Source: Saprospiraceae bacterium (GTDB lineage: Bacteria > Bacteroidota > Bacteroidia > Chitinophagales > Saprospiraceae). Taken from it: a DNA stretch of 64,000 nucleotides. Both the position numbers and the translations under genes were made by a program. Positions 8,601 to 15,902 of this stretch are shown one piece after another. The stretch is from positions 248,001 to 312,000 of the forward strand of contig JADJVN010000002.1 in the NCBI GenBank assembly GCA_016710585.1. The letters are read 5' to 3'. The notes beneath the pieces were generated by a model. That model did no database searches and had not been told where the DNA came from. It saw nothing but the letters and a program-made list of their open reading frames with translations. Positions within the stretch are counted from its first letter, which is position 1. Each line of letters begins with the position of its first letter.

Positions 8601-10822
8601 GCAATGCTGATAATTTGATTGCAAGTCGAAGAATTATTACAAGCATCTGTTATGACAAATCGTCTTATAAACGAACCTGTATTATTGCAAGAACTTAATC
8701 CAGTAAAATCATTTGTATAACTTATTCTGAATGACCCACAATTGTCAGTTCCAGTCGGTGATCCAGTATAAACTAATCCTGTATCCAATCTACAATTATT
8801 TGCAATTTGTACTGTTATATTTGGTGGACAAACAATGCTTGGTGCTTTTCGATCAACAACTGTAATTGTTTGACTACAAGTTGCTGAATTCCCACAAGCA
8901 TCAGTCGCTACAAATACACGACTAAAATAACCTGTTCCACTGCAAAAGTTTAAGTTTACATTAGTGTTGTAATATCTTATCGAACTTGAACCACATGAGT
9001 TTATTACTATAGGCATCATAGTAAAAATTACTGAGGTGTCTGCAACGCAAGTATCGTTTTTATTTACTGTAATATCTGGAGGGCAAGTAATTGTTGGAGG
9101 AGTTCGATCTATTATTGTAATTCTCTGAGTACAGCTCGATCGCAAATTACAAGCATTCACTGCTGTGATGGTACGTAGTATGACTCCTGTGCCACTGCAT
9201 CCTGTAAGACCACTGATGTCATTAACTGATGACAATAATGGAAGACTGCATTCATCTGTTGCCGTTGGAAATAAAGCCATCAAGCCTGCTGTATCTGGTG
9301 CACAATTAGCCTCAGTGTAAATTGTGACATCAGGTGGACAAGAAAAAGAGGGAGGTGTTAAATCTGTTTTAGTTATGAATTGTGTGCAAGTGCTTGTATT
9401 ACCACAGATATCTGTTGCGCGAAAAGTTCTATTTATTGTTTCACCACAAGACAGCGGATTTCTAACATCAGTATAAGTAATCGTATCGATTTCACAATTA
9501 TCTGTTGCAGTTGCCATGCCTGTATTGCTTGTTAAAATTGATGCGGTACATCCGATGGTAATATTCTGTGGACAAGTAATCACAGGCTTGACCAAGTCTT
9601 CAAAATACACTTTTGCAATACAAGAATCTATTGCATTACAAAGACCACGTATCATAAATTTAACTGTAACACCATTATTGATTCCGCATAAAATATTATT
9701 TGCATTCGAGGTCCAATTATGGTTAATAACTAATGCTGTTGGATCTGATATTATGGTATTATTGCGAATGCTTATTAGTGCAGCATTTATCCAATTTTGA
9801 ACTTGAGTATTTTTATCAGAAGTACAATTTAAACTTAAATCTGATGGACAGCCACTGATCGAAAATGGAGTAGAATCAATTACCTTGATAGGCTTTTCAA
9901 TAGAATCAACACAGCCATAAATATCTGTAACAACCAGTTTGACAATGTAGTCTCCTTTAGATGTATACATATGGTTTACAATTTTGCCAGTACCAGTTGT
10001 TCCATCTCCAAAACTCCAAATGTATTGTAATGCTTCAATGGTTGGTATCGAATCAATCGTGGCAGAAGCATCAAATTGCGCATCATTGCCTAAACAAAAT
10101 TCATTGTCTGCAATTGCAAAATCAGCAATAGGACACTGATTGATATAGAATTCATGAGATCCAAAAAAAACTTCGTAGTCATCTTTTTGAGCACTGTTGA
10201 ATGAAAGTCCAGCAAGAGAAACAGCATTGTACATTTCTATTCGGTTGCAATCACAATTACAAGGATCTATCATTCCCCATTCGATAAGGTAATCGACTAC
10301 AATTCTCCAATTGACTTTATATTCAAGGAATTTATTGTTTTCATCACAATTGGGTACACCATTGATACAATCTGGCGATCCTTGGTAAGCTGGGCCCAAT
10401 GAAACCATATTGTTCGGTGTAGTCAAGTAAATATCAGTAATTTGAGCGGGACATTCACTTCCCACTGCTTTCCACTCAAAAATAATCATGGCATCTCTAT
10501 TTGGTGGTGAATCACAATCCAAATTTAATAGCAAACTATAAGCTGAAGATCCTGCACCATAAGCGCATCTCTCCCATGCAACATAGCTGGAGTCACCAGA
10601 GTTTACCATCCAGAATTGTAAAAGATCGGCAGTAGGAGTAGGTGTATCCTCGCACACATCAATACCTGCAGGAGGTCCCCAAATTAATGAGTCACAATAA
10701 TGTCCCTCCAATGTGGGCAATATTTGTGCAGAATTTTTTGTAATCAAAAATGTGCTTATTGCAATAATAAACAATGGTGTAAGAAAGCGATTTCTCAAAA
10801 AAAGTATCAAGTTCATGTTCAT
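5672..10822 (-). CDS. Giant T9SS surface protein with PKD, HYR-like and SdrD-B-like domains
   Basis: A 1716-residue exported protein. Order of parts: signal peptide (about 1-33); an N-terminal region rich in cysteine and aromatic residues (about 35-225); a PKD domain (about 229-310, YIWSFGDGTTG); six or more HYR-like repeats (about 320-920). Each repeat opens with a CPPDITV-type strand and has a DNCG or ATDACGN motif. Then come a DUF11-like region (about 1000-1150) and three SdrD-B-like domains with DxNxNGxxDxGE calcium-loop signatures (starting near 1174, 1290 and 1417). The C-terminus (about 1640-1716) is a type A T9SS domain starting at NLFPNPVSN. The modules suggest a long, calcium-stiffened adhesin or matrix protein; its ligand is unknown. 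It appears to be transcribed alone and shares a bidirectional terminator with the DUF1028 gene. Confidence 0.88.
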   Translation of the reverse strand: MNMNLILFLRNRFLTPLFIIAISTFLITKNSAQILPTLEGHYCDSLIWGPPAGIDVCEDTPTPTADLLQFWMVNSGDSSYVAWERCAYGAGSSAYSLLLNLDCDSPPNRDAMIIFEWKAVGSECPAQITDIYLTTPNNMVSLGPAYQGSPDCINGVPNCDENNKFLEYKVNWRIVVDYLIEWGMIDPCNCDCNRIEMYNAVSLAGLSFNSAQKDDYEVFFGSHEFYINQCPIADFAIADNEFCLGNDAQFDASATIDSIPTIEALQYIWSFGDGTTGTGKIVNHMYTSKGDYIVKLVVTDIYGCVDSIEKPIKVIDSTPFSISGCPSDLSLNCTSDKNTQVQNWINAALISIRNNTIISDPTALVINHNWTSNANNILCGINNGVTVKFMIRGLCNAIDSCIAKVYFEDLVKPVITCPQNITIGCTASILTSNTGMATATDNCEIDTITYTDVRNPLSCGETINRTFRATDICGNTSTCTQFITKTDLTPPSFSCPPDVTIYTEANCAPDTAGLMALFPTATDECSLPLLSSVNDISGLTGCSGTGVILRTITAVNACNLRSSCTQRITIIDRTPPTITCPPDITVNKNDTCVADTSVIFTMMPIVINSCGSSSIRYYNTNVNLNFCSGTGYFSRVFVATDACGNSATCSQTITVVDRKAPSIVCPPNITVQIANNCRLDTGLVYTGSPTGTDNCGSFRISYTNDFTGLSSCNNTGSFIRRFVITDACNNSSTCNQIISIADNTKPVITCPANTTVYRSESCGIDTSLNQTGRATANDNCGLAVISYRTINNLFLCNKTGSLTRIFTATDACGNTSSCQQTITVLDLTPSSITCPPDITVYKNANCIADTSVAFTGRPTIIENCGSYKTSYDNNVSGLNQCSNTGVIVRRFIVIDDCNRSNVCYQRITVRDTIRPVITNFQNYYTSCERDFQTEFQNWLKNFTGASATDNCGQVTLSTWPLNPTINFNFQQGPTEVLIVATDACGNTSSVPVYFYISCLNLAKEVSKEIRPVAASSGINTNFDVALDFVIQNTGNVTINNVSLRDSIASQFCGAYVRIVSPVSIISTTASGIGAPNLNFNPDQNIQMLSGNWTLQAGQNIKVRIIVEVNAYVDISRCYPDDRILNTAKSNAVDIKGNPLDDLSEDGNDPTKDNDGDGSTDTPTPIPLLPAYGDYVWHDANVNGIQDFGEEGVPNVFVYLYNAMTDQLVRSMTTDQDGKYLFKKLQPGEYYVKIGTPVDWRSTTANIGSDSKDSDIDHTNGPNTSESTNLELFEHDLTWDLGMWRCNMISGDVWYDVNKDGIYQDEENGLNGLTVYLISISTGNIIDQTITGPKPLTPSDDGFYKFQCVPPGSYYVRYQRPGDLAPSAAFQGTDKTKDSHVTHAFGPNTSERVTVLSGTMITDFHAGYQAKAVVGNFVWLDGNQNGIQEQNEAPVEGVIVKAINLSGVVISEDITQQNGSYMLDGIPEGDYYISFKAQGQYAYTSSNIGSDALDSDVTGSQGNGTTSIMRFREGDRITNVDAGLIFGLLPLEWLTFTANYNGAFTELNWSTTNEVNNDHFIVERMHESEKEFSEIGKEKAVETALHLQNDYLYNDFTTLLDGSYYYRIKQIDKTGKFTYSKLAQINKNSTDKFIVNLFPNPVSNVLKVEVDINQTGTLYSEIVNASGMVVCPQPIGSTVKQGKQIFTIDTKDLVDGSYVLKIKNAKTTVLKKFVVIK

Positions 10823-10841
10823 TCAGTTCATTCAAAAATTA

Positions 10842-10863
10842 TCTCACTCATTCATAAGTGAGA
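10842..10863 (-). other. Hairpin in the leader of the giant surface protein gene
   Basis: TCTCACT at 10842-10848 pairs with AGTGAGA at 10857-10863 around an 8-base loop. It lies 20 bases upstream of the start codon and would be in the mRNA leader. No function can be assigned. Confidence 0.35.
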
Positions 10864-10913
10864 GCAAAGACTCTTCAAAGGTAAGAACATATTTCATATA
10901 TTAAAAATAATTT

Positions 10914-10935
10914 ATATATGTATAAATACATATAT
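10914..10935. repeat. 22-bp near-perfect AT palindrome upstream of the surface protein gene
   Basis: ATATATGTAT and ATACATATAT flank a central AA. The palindrome lies about 90 bases upstream of the start at 10822, in the region where a promoter or operator would be. In such AT-rich sequence it may be chance. Confidence 0.35.
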
Positions 10936-11092
10936 GTAAATAATTAATAATAAGTTGTATACATATTATAGTAGTAGAGAATAATCGAAAAAAAAATACC
11001 TTCTCATTTGTATTTTGTACATTGGAAAAAATGATTATTGAACCAACAATAATCTTCACCAACTGCAATTGGAAGTTTGCTTTTGCATGATA

Positions 11093-11419
11093 TCAGTTGA
11101 AATATTCCAATCCCCATTTATGTAATTCTTTGATTATAGGAACGAGCTTTAGACCTTTCTTAGTTAAACTATATTCTACTGTTGGGGGAACGGTAGCGAA
11201 GACTTCTCTATTGAGAATTTCATTTGTCTCCATATTCTTTAGTTCTTTGACGAGCATTCTGGTATTAATATTTGGAATACTGCGTTCCAATTCTTTAAAA
11301 CGCAAGGTTCCTTTGGACAAAGTATAGATGATTGGTAGTGCCCATTTCCCTCCTAAAATATCTAAGACTTCCTTTAAAGAACATTTGTGATCTATTTTTT
11401 CAAACTTTTTTTTAGCCAT
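11093..11419 (-). CDS. HxlR-family transcriptional regulator
   Basis: A 108-residue protein with the typical HxlR winged helix: CSLKEVLDILGGKWALPII at the N-terminus, then LRFKELERSIPNINTRML (recognition helix region) and VEYSLTKKGLKLVPI at the wing and C-terminus. The conserved cysteine near residue 13 is the redox or electrophile sensor in several family members. It is transcribed away from the DoxX and old-yellow-enzyme genes, with 119 bp between. That arrangement is common for HxlR proteins that repress a neighbouring oxidoreductase in response to reactive electrophiles. Control of 11539-13020 is therefore a reasonable inference. Confidence 0.9.
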   Translation of the reverse strand: MAKKKFEKIDHKCSLKEVLDILGGKWALPIIYTLSKGTLRFKELERSIPNINTRMLVKELKNMETNEILNREVFATVPPTVEYSLTKKGLKLVPIIKELHKWGLEYFN

Positions 11420-11462
11420 AATTCCTTAATTTTATTCATTACTTTACTTTATGTCTCTACTT

Positions 11463-11519
11463 TACATTTGTGTAACTACTTGCAAAAGTACAGTATTGAA
11501 CCTACATTTGCAACGTACT
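11463..11519 (+). promoter_or_regulatory. Promoter and possible HxlR operator between hxlR-like gene and doxX-oye
   Basis: TACATTTG at 11503-11510 is an exact -7 element, with TTGC at 11480-11483 19 bases upstream as a fitting -33 element. A second TACATTTG lies at 11463-11470. An inverted pair AGTAC (11487-11491) and GTACT (11515-11519) brackets the downstream -7 box, as expected for a dimeric repressor such as HxlR. The repeat is short, so the operator part is tentative. Confidence 0.5.
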
Positions 11520-11538
11520 AATAAAATATTTTAAAAAA

Positions 11539-11913
11539 ATGAATCAAAGAATTACTAAATCTTTAGTCTGGATCCTGACTGGATTCATTGCTTTTATTTT
11601 TATCGGGAGTGGTATATTCAAATTAGTAGGTGGAGTGAAAACGGTAGAAATGGCACAAAGTGTTGGAGGAAGATCCAACCTCATTATTCTAGCATTTTTA
11701 GAATTTGTGATTGCAATTTTATTTCTAATTCCAAGAACAGGGGTGGTAGGGATATTGCTTATGATTGCCTATATGGGTGGGGCTTTGGCTGTTTTGTTTG
11801 TCAGTGGTCAACCGTTTATTTTTTTAATTATCATACAAATTTTAATTTGGATAACTGGCTTATTTCGTTTCCCAGAATTAGGTCAAAGATTATTAAACAA
11901 TAATAGAGTATAA
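11539..11913 (+). CDS. DoxX-like membrane protein
   Basis: A 124-residue protein with four hydrophobic segments (about 8-30, 45-65, 70-90, 95-112) and the DoxX-family pattern of a first helix ending in GSGIFKLVGG. DoxX-like proteins are small inner-membrane proteins, often found with oxidoreductases and redox regulators; their biochemical role is unsettled. It is first in a two-gene operon with the downstream old yellow enzyme (27-bp gap), divergent from the HxlR regulator. The context suggests handling of electrophile or oxidative stress. Confidence 0.8.
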   Translation: MNQRITKSLVWILTGFIAFIFIGSGIFKLVGGVKTVEMAQSVGGRSNLIILAFLEFVIAILFLIPRTGVVGILLMIAYMGGALAVLFVSGQPFIFLIIIQILIWITGLFRFPELGQRLLNNNRV

Positions 11914-11940
11914 AATCAGTGTAATCAAAAAATAAATTAA

Positions 11941-13020
11941 ATGAAATTATTGAATCCTTTAATTATAGGAAACCAAAGAATGAAGAACAGCATGGTAATG
12001 AGTGCTATGACTAGAAGTAGGGCGAATGAATATGGAGTCGTAGGAGATCTAACCACTTTGTATTATACTCAAAGAGCAAGTGCAGGATTAATTTTATCTG
12101 AAGCAATTAATATTTCTGTACAAGCAATTGGTAGTCCTTTTACACCAGGAATATTCAATTCAGAGCAGATTGAAGCATGGAGAAAAGTAACAACAGCTGT
12201 CCATGAAAACGGAGGAATAATTTATGCACAATTGTGGCATACTGGCCGAGTGGGACATTCAATAGATCGCCAAGGAATATTGCCTGTTGCGCCTTCGGCA
12301 ATAGCGATTGAAGGGGCTAAACATTTTACTTCGCAAGGACCACAAGATTATGAGATTCCTAGCGCATTGACACTTGATGAGATAAAGCAAATCATACAAG
12401 ATTATATACAGGCAGCTTTAAATGCGATAGAAGCAGGGTTTGATGGTGTTGAATTGCATGCTGCAAATGGATACTTACCTCACCAATTTCTTGCAGAAAG
12501 TTCTAATCATCGGACTGATGAATATGGTGGCAATATTGAAAATAATAGTCGATTTATTTTGGAGATTATGGCTAATTTAATTCAAGCAATTGGTGGAGAA
12601 AAAGTTGGGATAAAAATTTCTCCTTTTCATCCTTATGCTGGAATGGTTTTTAATGATCCAGTGGCTAGTTTTTCCTACCTAAATGGTGAATTAAATAAAA
12701 TGGATTTTGCATTTGTCGAGTTGATGAAACGCAATCCAATGTTTCCAGCGATCCCGCAATATCCAACAACTGATGAAATTGAATTGTTTGGTACGTTGGT
12801 AAAAAAGAGTCTCATTGCAAATACAGCATATACGAGAGAATCAGGAGAATCAGAATTGGAAAAAGGTATTGCATCAGCGATATCTTATGGAACTTTGTTT
12901 TTAGCAAACCCAGACTTGCCTAAAAGATTTGAAACTAATGCTGAATTAAATCAAGCAGATAGAATGACGATGTTTGGTGGAGGAGAAAAAGGATACATTG
13001 ATTATCCAAGTTTAGGCTAA
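11941..13020 (+). CDS. Old yellow enzyme family NADPH:alkene reductase
   Basis: A 359-residue FMN-dependent ene-reductase of the OYE/NemA family. It begins with NPLIIGNQRMKNSMVMSAMT, the usual opening of the TIM barrel. IYAQLWHTGRVGHS and the active-site region VELHAANGYLPHQFL (the H-x-x-N pair that binds the carbonyl of the substrate) follow. LANPDLPKRF near the end is the conserved FMN phosphate/C-terminal segment. The family reduces activated alkenes and other electrophiles using NADPH. It is the second gene of the DoxX operon and probably the detoxifying enzyme controlled by the neighbouring HxlR protein. Confidence 0.9.
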   Translation: MKLLNPLIIGNQRMKNSMVMSAMTRSRANEYGVVGDLTTLYYTQRASAGLILSEAINISVQAIGSPFTPGIFNSEQIEAWRKVTTAVHENGGIIYAQLWHTGRVGHSIDRQGILPVAPSAIAIEGAKHFTSQGPQDYEIPSALTLDEIKQIIQDYIQAALNAIEAGFDGVELHAANGYLPHQFLAESSNHRTDEYGGNIENNSRFILEIMANLIQAIGGEKVGIKISPFHPYAGMVFNDPVASFSYLNGELNKMDFAFVELMKRNPMFPAIPQYPTTDEIELFGTLVKKSLIANTAYTRESGESELEKGIASAISYGTLFLANPDLPKRFETNAELNQADRMTMFGGGEKGYIDYPSLG

Positions 13021-13176
13021 ATTATTTTTTTAGTTTTGTAAATTTTTTCAATGAATTCATTGTCAAATTTATATTCTTAAAAAGCTTTATAGTTTATAAA
13101 AACATTCCTTGTTGATTTCATGTTGATTTAAATTCCAATTATTTAATATTTTTATTGAATTGGTTTAAGTTTAAAC

Positions 13177-14280
13177 ATGTACAAAATGATTCTTATTTTT
13201 TCAGCCTTATTATTGTTAGTCATTTTAACTTTGGTTTTTATAAATCAAGCTAAATTTGGAAAACACCCTTCGGGCAAACGATTGGAGATAATTAAGCGTG
13301 CCGAAAATTATAAAAATGGAGAATTCCAGAATCAAAGCATAACACCCGATTTGACCGATGGAGCTACTTACTTTTCGATTCTCAAAGAATTTTTATTTGG
13401 TCCAAAAAATAATTTTGAGCCACAAGGGATGCTTCCATCGCAAAAGACTGATCTCATCAATTTAGAATCAAGTGTCGATGTATTAGTTTGGTTTGGGCAT
13501 TCTTCATATTTTATGCAGATTGATGGTAAGCGAATTTTAGTTGATCCAGTTTTGAGTGGTTCAGCTTCACCAATTTCATTTACTACAAAGTCATTTCATG
13601 GCACTGATATTTATACTACGGAAGATATCCCTGAAATCGATTATCTTATCATAACACACGATCATTGGGATCATCTCGACTATGAGACGATAACAAAATT
13701 GCGACCCAAAATAAGGAAGGTAATTACTGGATTAGGTACAGGAGCTCATCTTGAACATTGGGGATTTACAGAAGATTTAATTATTGAAAGAAATTGGAAT
13801 GAATCACTCACTTTAGATGAGGGATATACGCTGTATACACTTCCTGCACGACATTTTTCAGGTAGAGGATTTAAGAGAAAACAAACACTGTGGATGTCAT
13901 TTTTATTGCAGACACCAAGTATGAAAATTTATATTGGAGGAGACAGTGGATACGACACCCATTTTGCACAAATCGGAAACCGGTTTGGCGAAATTGATCT
14001 AGCGATATTGGAACATGGACAGTACAACAAAAACTGGAAACATATCCATCTCATGCCAGATGAAATAACTAAAGCGGCATCTGATCTAAAAGTAAAAAAA
14101 TTACTTGCAGTACACCATTCCAAGTTTGCCCTTTCAAATCATGCATGGAATGAGCCATTGCGAAATGTATCCAATCGAATTCAATCCACAGGAATTAGAT
14201 TAGTAACACCTATGATAGGAGAAGCTGTTTTTTTGAAATCTAATGATCAGGAATTTACAGCGTGGTGGGAGAAAGAATGA
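13177..14280 (+). CDS. MBL-fold metallohydrolase, NAPE-PLD/UlaG-like, membrane-anchored
   Basis: A 367-residue protein with one N-terminal hydrophobic helix (about 4-23), probably a membrane anchor facing the periplasm. The metallo-beta-lactamase domain follows. Visible marks are WFGHSSYFMQIDGKRILVDP near residue 107 and the metal motif THDHWDHLD near 158. The histidine in LPARHFSGRGF and the aspartate in YIGGDSGYD complete the di-metal site, with VHHSKF further down. This pattern matches the NAPE-hydrolysing phospholipase D-like branch. Substrate is not determined. It appears to stand alone. Confidence 0.82.
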   Translation: MYKMILIFSALLLLVILTLVFINQAKFGKHPSGKRLEIIKRAENYKNGEFQNQSITPDLTDGATYFSILKEFLFGPKNNFEPQGMLPSQKTDLINLESSVDVLVWFGHSSYFMQIDGKRILVDPVLSGSASPISFTTKSFHGTDIYTTEDIPEIDYLIITHDHWDHLDYETITKLRPKIRKVITGLGTGAHLEHWGFTEDLIIERNWNESLTLDEGYTLYTLPARHFSGRGFKRKQTLWMSFLLQTPSMKIYIGGDSGYDTHFAQIGNRFGEIDLAILEHGQYNKNWKHIHLMPDEITKAASDLKVKKLLAVHHSKFALSNHAWNEPLRNVSNRIQSTGIRLVTPMIGEAVFLKSNDQEFTAWWEKE

Positions 14281-14438
14281 GACTGATTTAAATTGAAACG
14301 GATTAGCTATGAATAAAATATATAATAATTTAAATTTGTTGAATTTTTAGTTCGCAATAAATTGTTTATCTCTACCGTTTTCATAATAATTGATTTTTCA
14401 ACTGTTCAAGCTATTTAATTCAATATTCAAACATTCTA

Positions 14439-15053
14439 ATGATGAAAAGAATTCTAATTTTTGCAATTTTTACTGCTATTGCTCTAACTGTACATTCACA
14501 AAATTTCAAATACGGTATTTCGATAGGTTCAAATTATAGTAATTTGATCATTAAAAATCCTTTGGAGTCAGAGTCAAGTTATAAATTGGGATACCAATTT
14601 AATTTGATCACCTGCTATAAACTTAATGATAAACTTGATTTAAGATTCGAGCCTGGTTTTGTGAATAGAGGAGCAGTATTACGAATTTTAGGACAAGCTG
14701 AACAGAAAGTAGAGTTGAATTATTTTAGCTTCCCTTTACTGTTGAATTATTCTCCATTAAAGAAATTCACAGTAACATTTGGACCTGAGTATAGCTATAA
14801 ATTAAATTCCAATTTTGAAAATAATAACCAAAATATTTTAAAATATTTAGTTGATCGCAAATATGATTTAGGACTAGTAGCAGGAGTTTCAACTCAAGCA
14901 TTCAATAAGTTTGAAATAGGTTTGCGATTTAATCGAGGATTGATTTCTACAAGTAAAGGTTTGATTAAATATAGAGATTTAAACGGAGATGAACATGAGT
15001 CAAAATTTATTAATCAAGGATTAGTTTTATCATTGGCTTATTTTGTTAATTAA
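14439..15053 (+). CDS. Outer-membrane beta-barrel (PorT-like) protein
   Basis: A 204-residue protein with a signal peptide ending at VHSQNFKYG. The rest alternates hydrophobic and polar residues as in eight-stranded barrels of the outer-membrane beta-barrel family (KYGISIGSNYS at the start, LVLSLAYFVN as the final strand). Such proteins are frequent in Bacteroidota and mostly uncharacterised. The start may be either of two adjacent ATG codons (14439 or 14442). No link with its neighbours is evident. Confidence 0.7.
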   Translation: MMKRILIFAIFTAIALTVHSQNFKYGISIGSNYSNLIIKNPLESESSYKLGYQFNLITCYKLNDKLDLRFEPGFVNRGAVLRILGQAEQKVELNYFSFPLLLNYSPLKKFTVTFGPEYSYKLNSNFENNNQNILKYLVDRKYDLGLVAGVSTQAFNKFEIGLRFNRGLISTSKGLIKYRDLNGDEHESKFINQGLVLSLAYFVN

Positions 15054-15156
15054 TCCAAATTAATTTTTTGCAAGTTTTATTTTATAAAGCAGGATGTTTG
15101 AGTTCCGATGATCAAATTTTTGCTGTGTGATGAAAAGGTGGCACTATCCAAATAAA

Positions 15157-15576
15157 TTATTCCCCCTTTGAATTATAAGCCACATGGATCAATTCTTCGA
15201 GAACTTTCATGTCAACATCTAATAGTTTTGTGATATAAAGACAGCCAACGCTCATTTTATGTTTACCTAGTTTTTTTAGAAGGTCCTCATGTTTTTTAGC
15301 ATCAAAAATGAGATGTAATGAAAAATTAGCTTTGCGAGGAGAAAAGCCAATTTTAAACCAATCAACTTCTCTTCCTGTTGCTGGACTTTTATATCTGTAC
15401 TGTCCAAATCCGATAAGTGATTTTCCCCAAAGTTTAGCTTTTTCTTTTGTCACTTTTTCCATGAGTTGGAGAATATCATAACTATCTTTTCTTTTTTCTT
15501 CATCTAGAATCGCATTTAAAAAATCGCTAACACTTGATTCATTAGCTTTGGTTTTAATTTCTACAAGTTTGCCCAT
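15157..15576 (-). CDS. DUF1801 domain-containing protein
   Basis: A 139-residue soluble protein of the DUF1801 (YdhG-like) family. Visible marks are VSDFLNAI near the start, WGKSLIGFGQYRYKSPATGR in the middle and CLYITKLLDVDMKVLEELI at the end. The family has a compact alpha/beta fold and no established activity. It converges with the beta-barrel gene, 103 bp away, and stands alone. Confidence 0.85.
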   Translation of the reverse strand: MGKLVEIKTKANESSVSDFLNAILDEEKRKDSYDILQLMEKVTKEKAKLWGKSLIGFGQYRYKSPATGREVDWFKIGFSPRKANFSLHLIFDAKKHEDLLKKLGKHKMSVGCLYITKLLDVDMKVLEELIHVAYNSKGE

Positions 15577-15871
15577 TACACAAGATTATTAGTTAATGAT
15601 TTGAATAGTTTTAAATTCGTTTTTTTTGTTTTGATCTATTAGATCTAAATATCATAAATCAAAGATAATTATTTTTATTTGATGAATTTATCCACAATAA
15701 AACTTTAGAATGAATTGCATTAATTTAGTAAAAATTATTAAAAAAAGCTCTCGTATTTAATTTTGATAAATGTGATTATATCTAAGAATGAGTTCTATCC
15801 ATGCAGATCTCATTTTCCAAACTTAACACAAAGGTAATATTCATTTAGGGACTGTTCGACCTCAATAGCGA
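15577..15871. other. Intergenic region upstream of the TonB receptor
   Basis: About 300 AT-rich bases between a minus-strand and a plus-strand gene. Nothing recognisable apart from the -7 element at its end; no ORF, hairpin or repeat of note. Confidence 0.4.
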
Positions 15872-15879
15872 TATCTTTG
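15872..15879 (+). promoter_or_regulatory. -7 promoter element for the TonB receptor
   Basis: TATCTTTG matches TAnnTTTG, 24 bases before the ATG at 15903. It supports that ATG over the TTG at 15894. Confidence 0.5.
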
Positions 15880-15902
15880 CACTGAAATTTAATTTGTTTT
15901 AT

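Noticed and set aside
13049..13062. Perfect 14-bp palindrome CAATGAATTCATTG
   Set aside because: Short, AT-rich, with no T-run and no repeat elsewhere in the window; probably chance.
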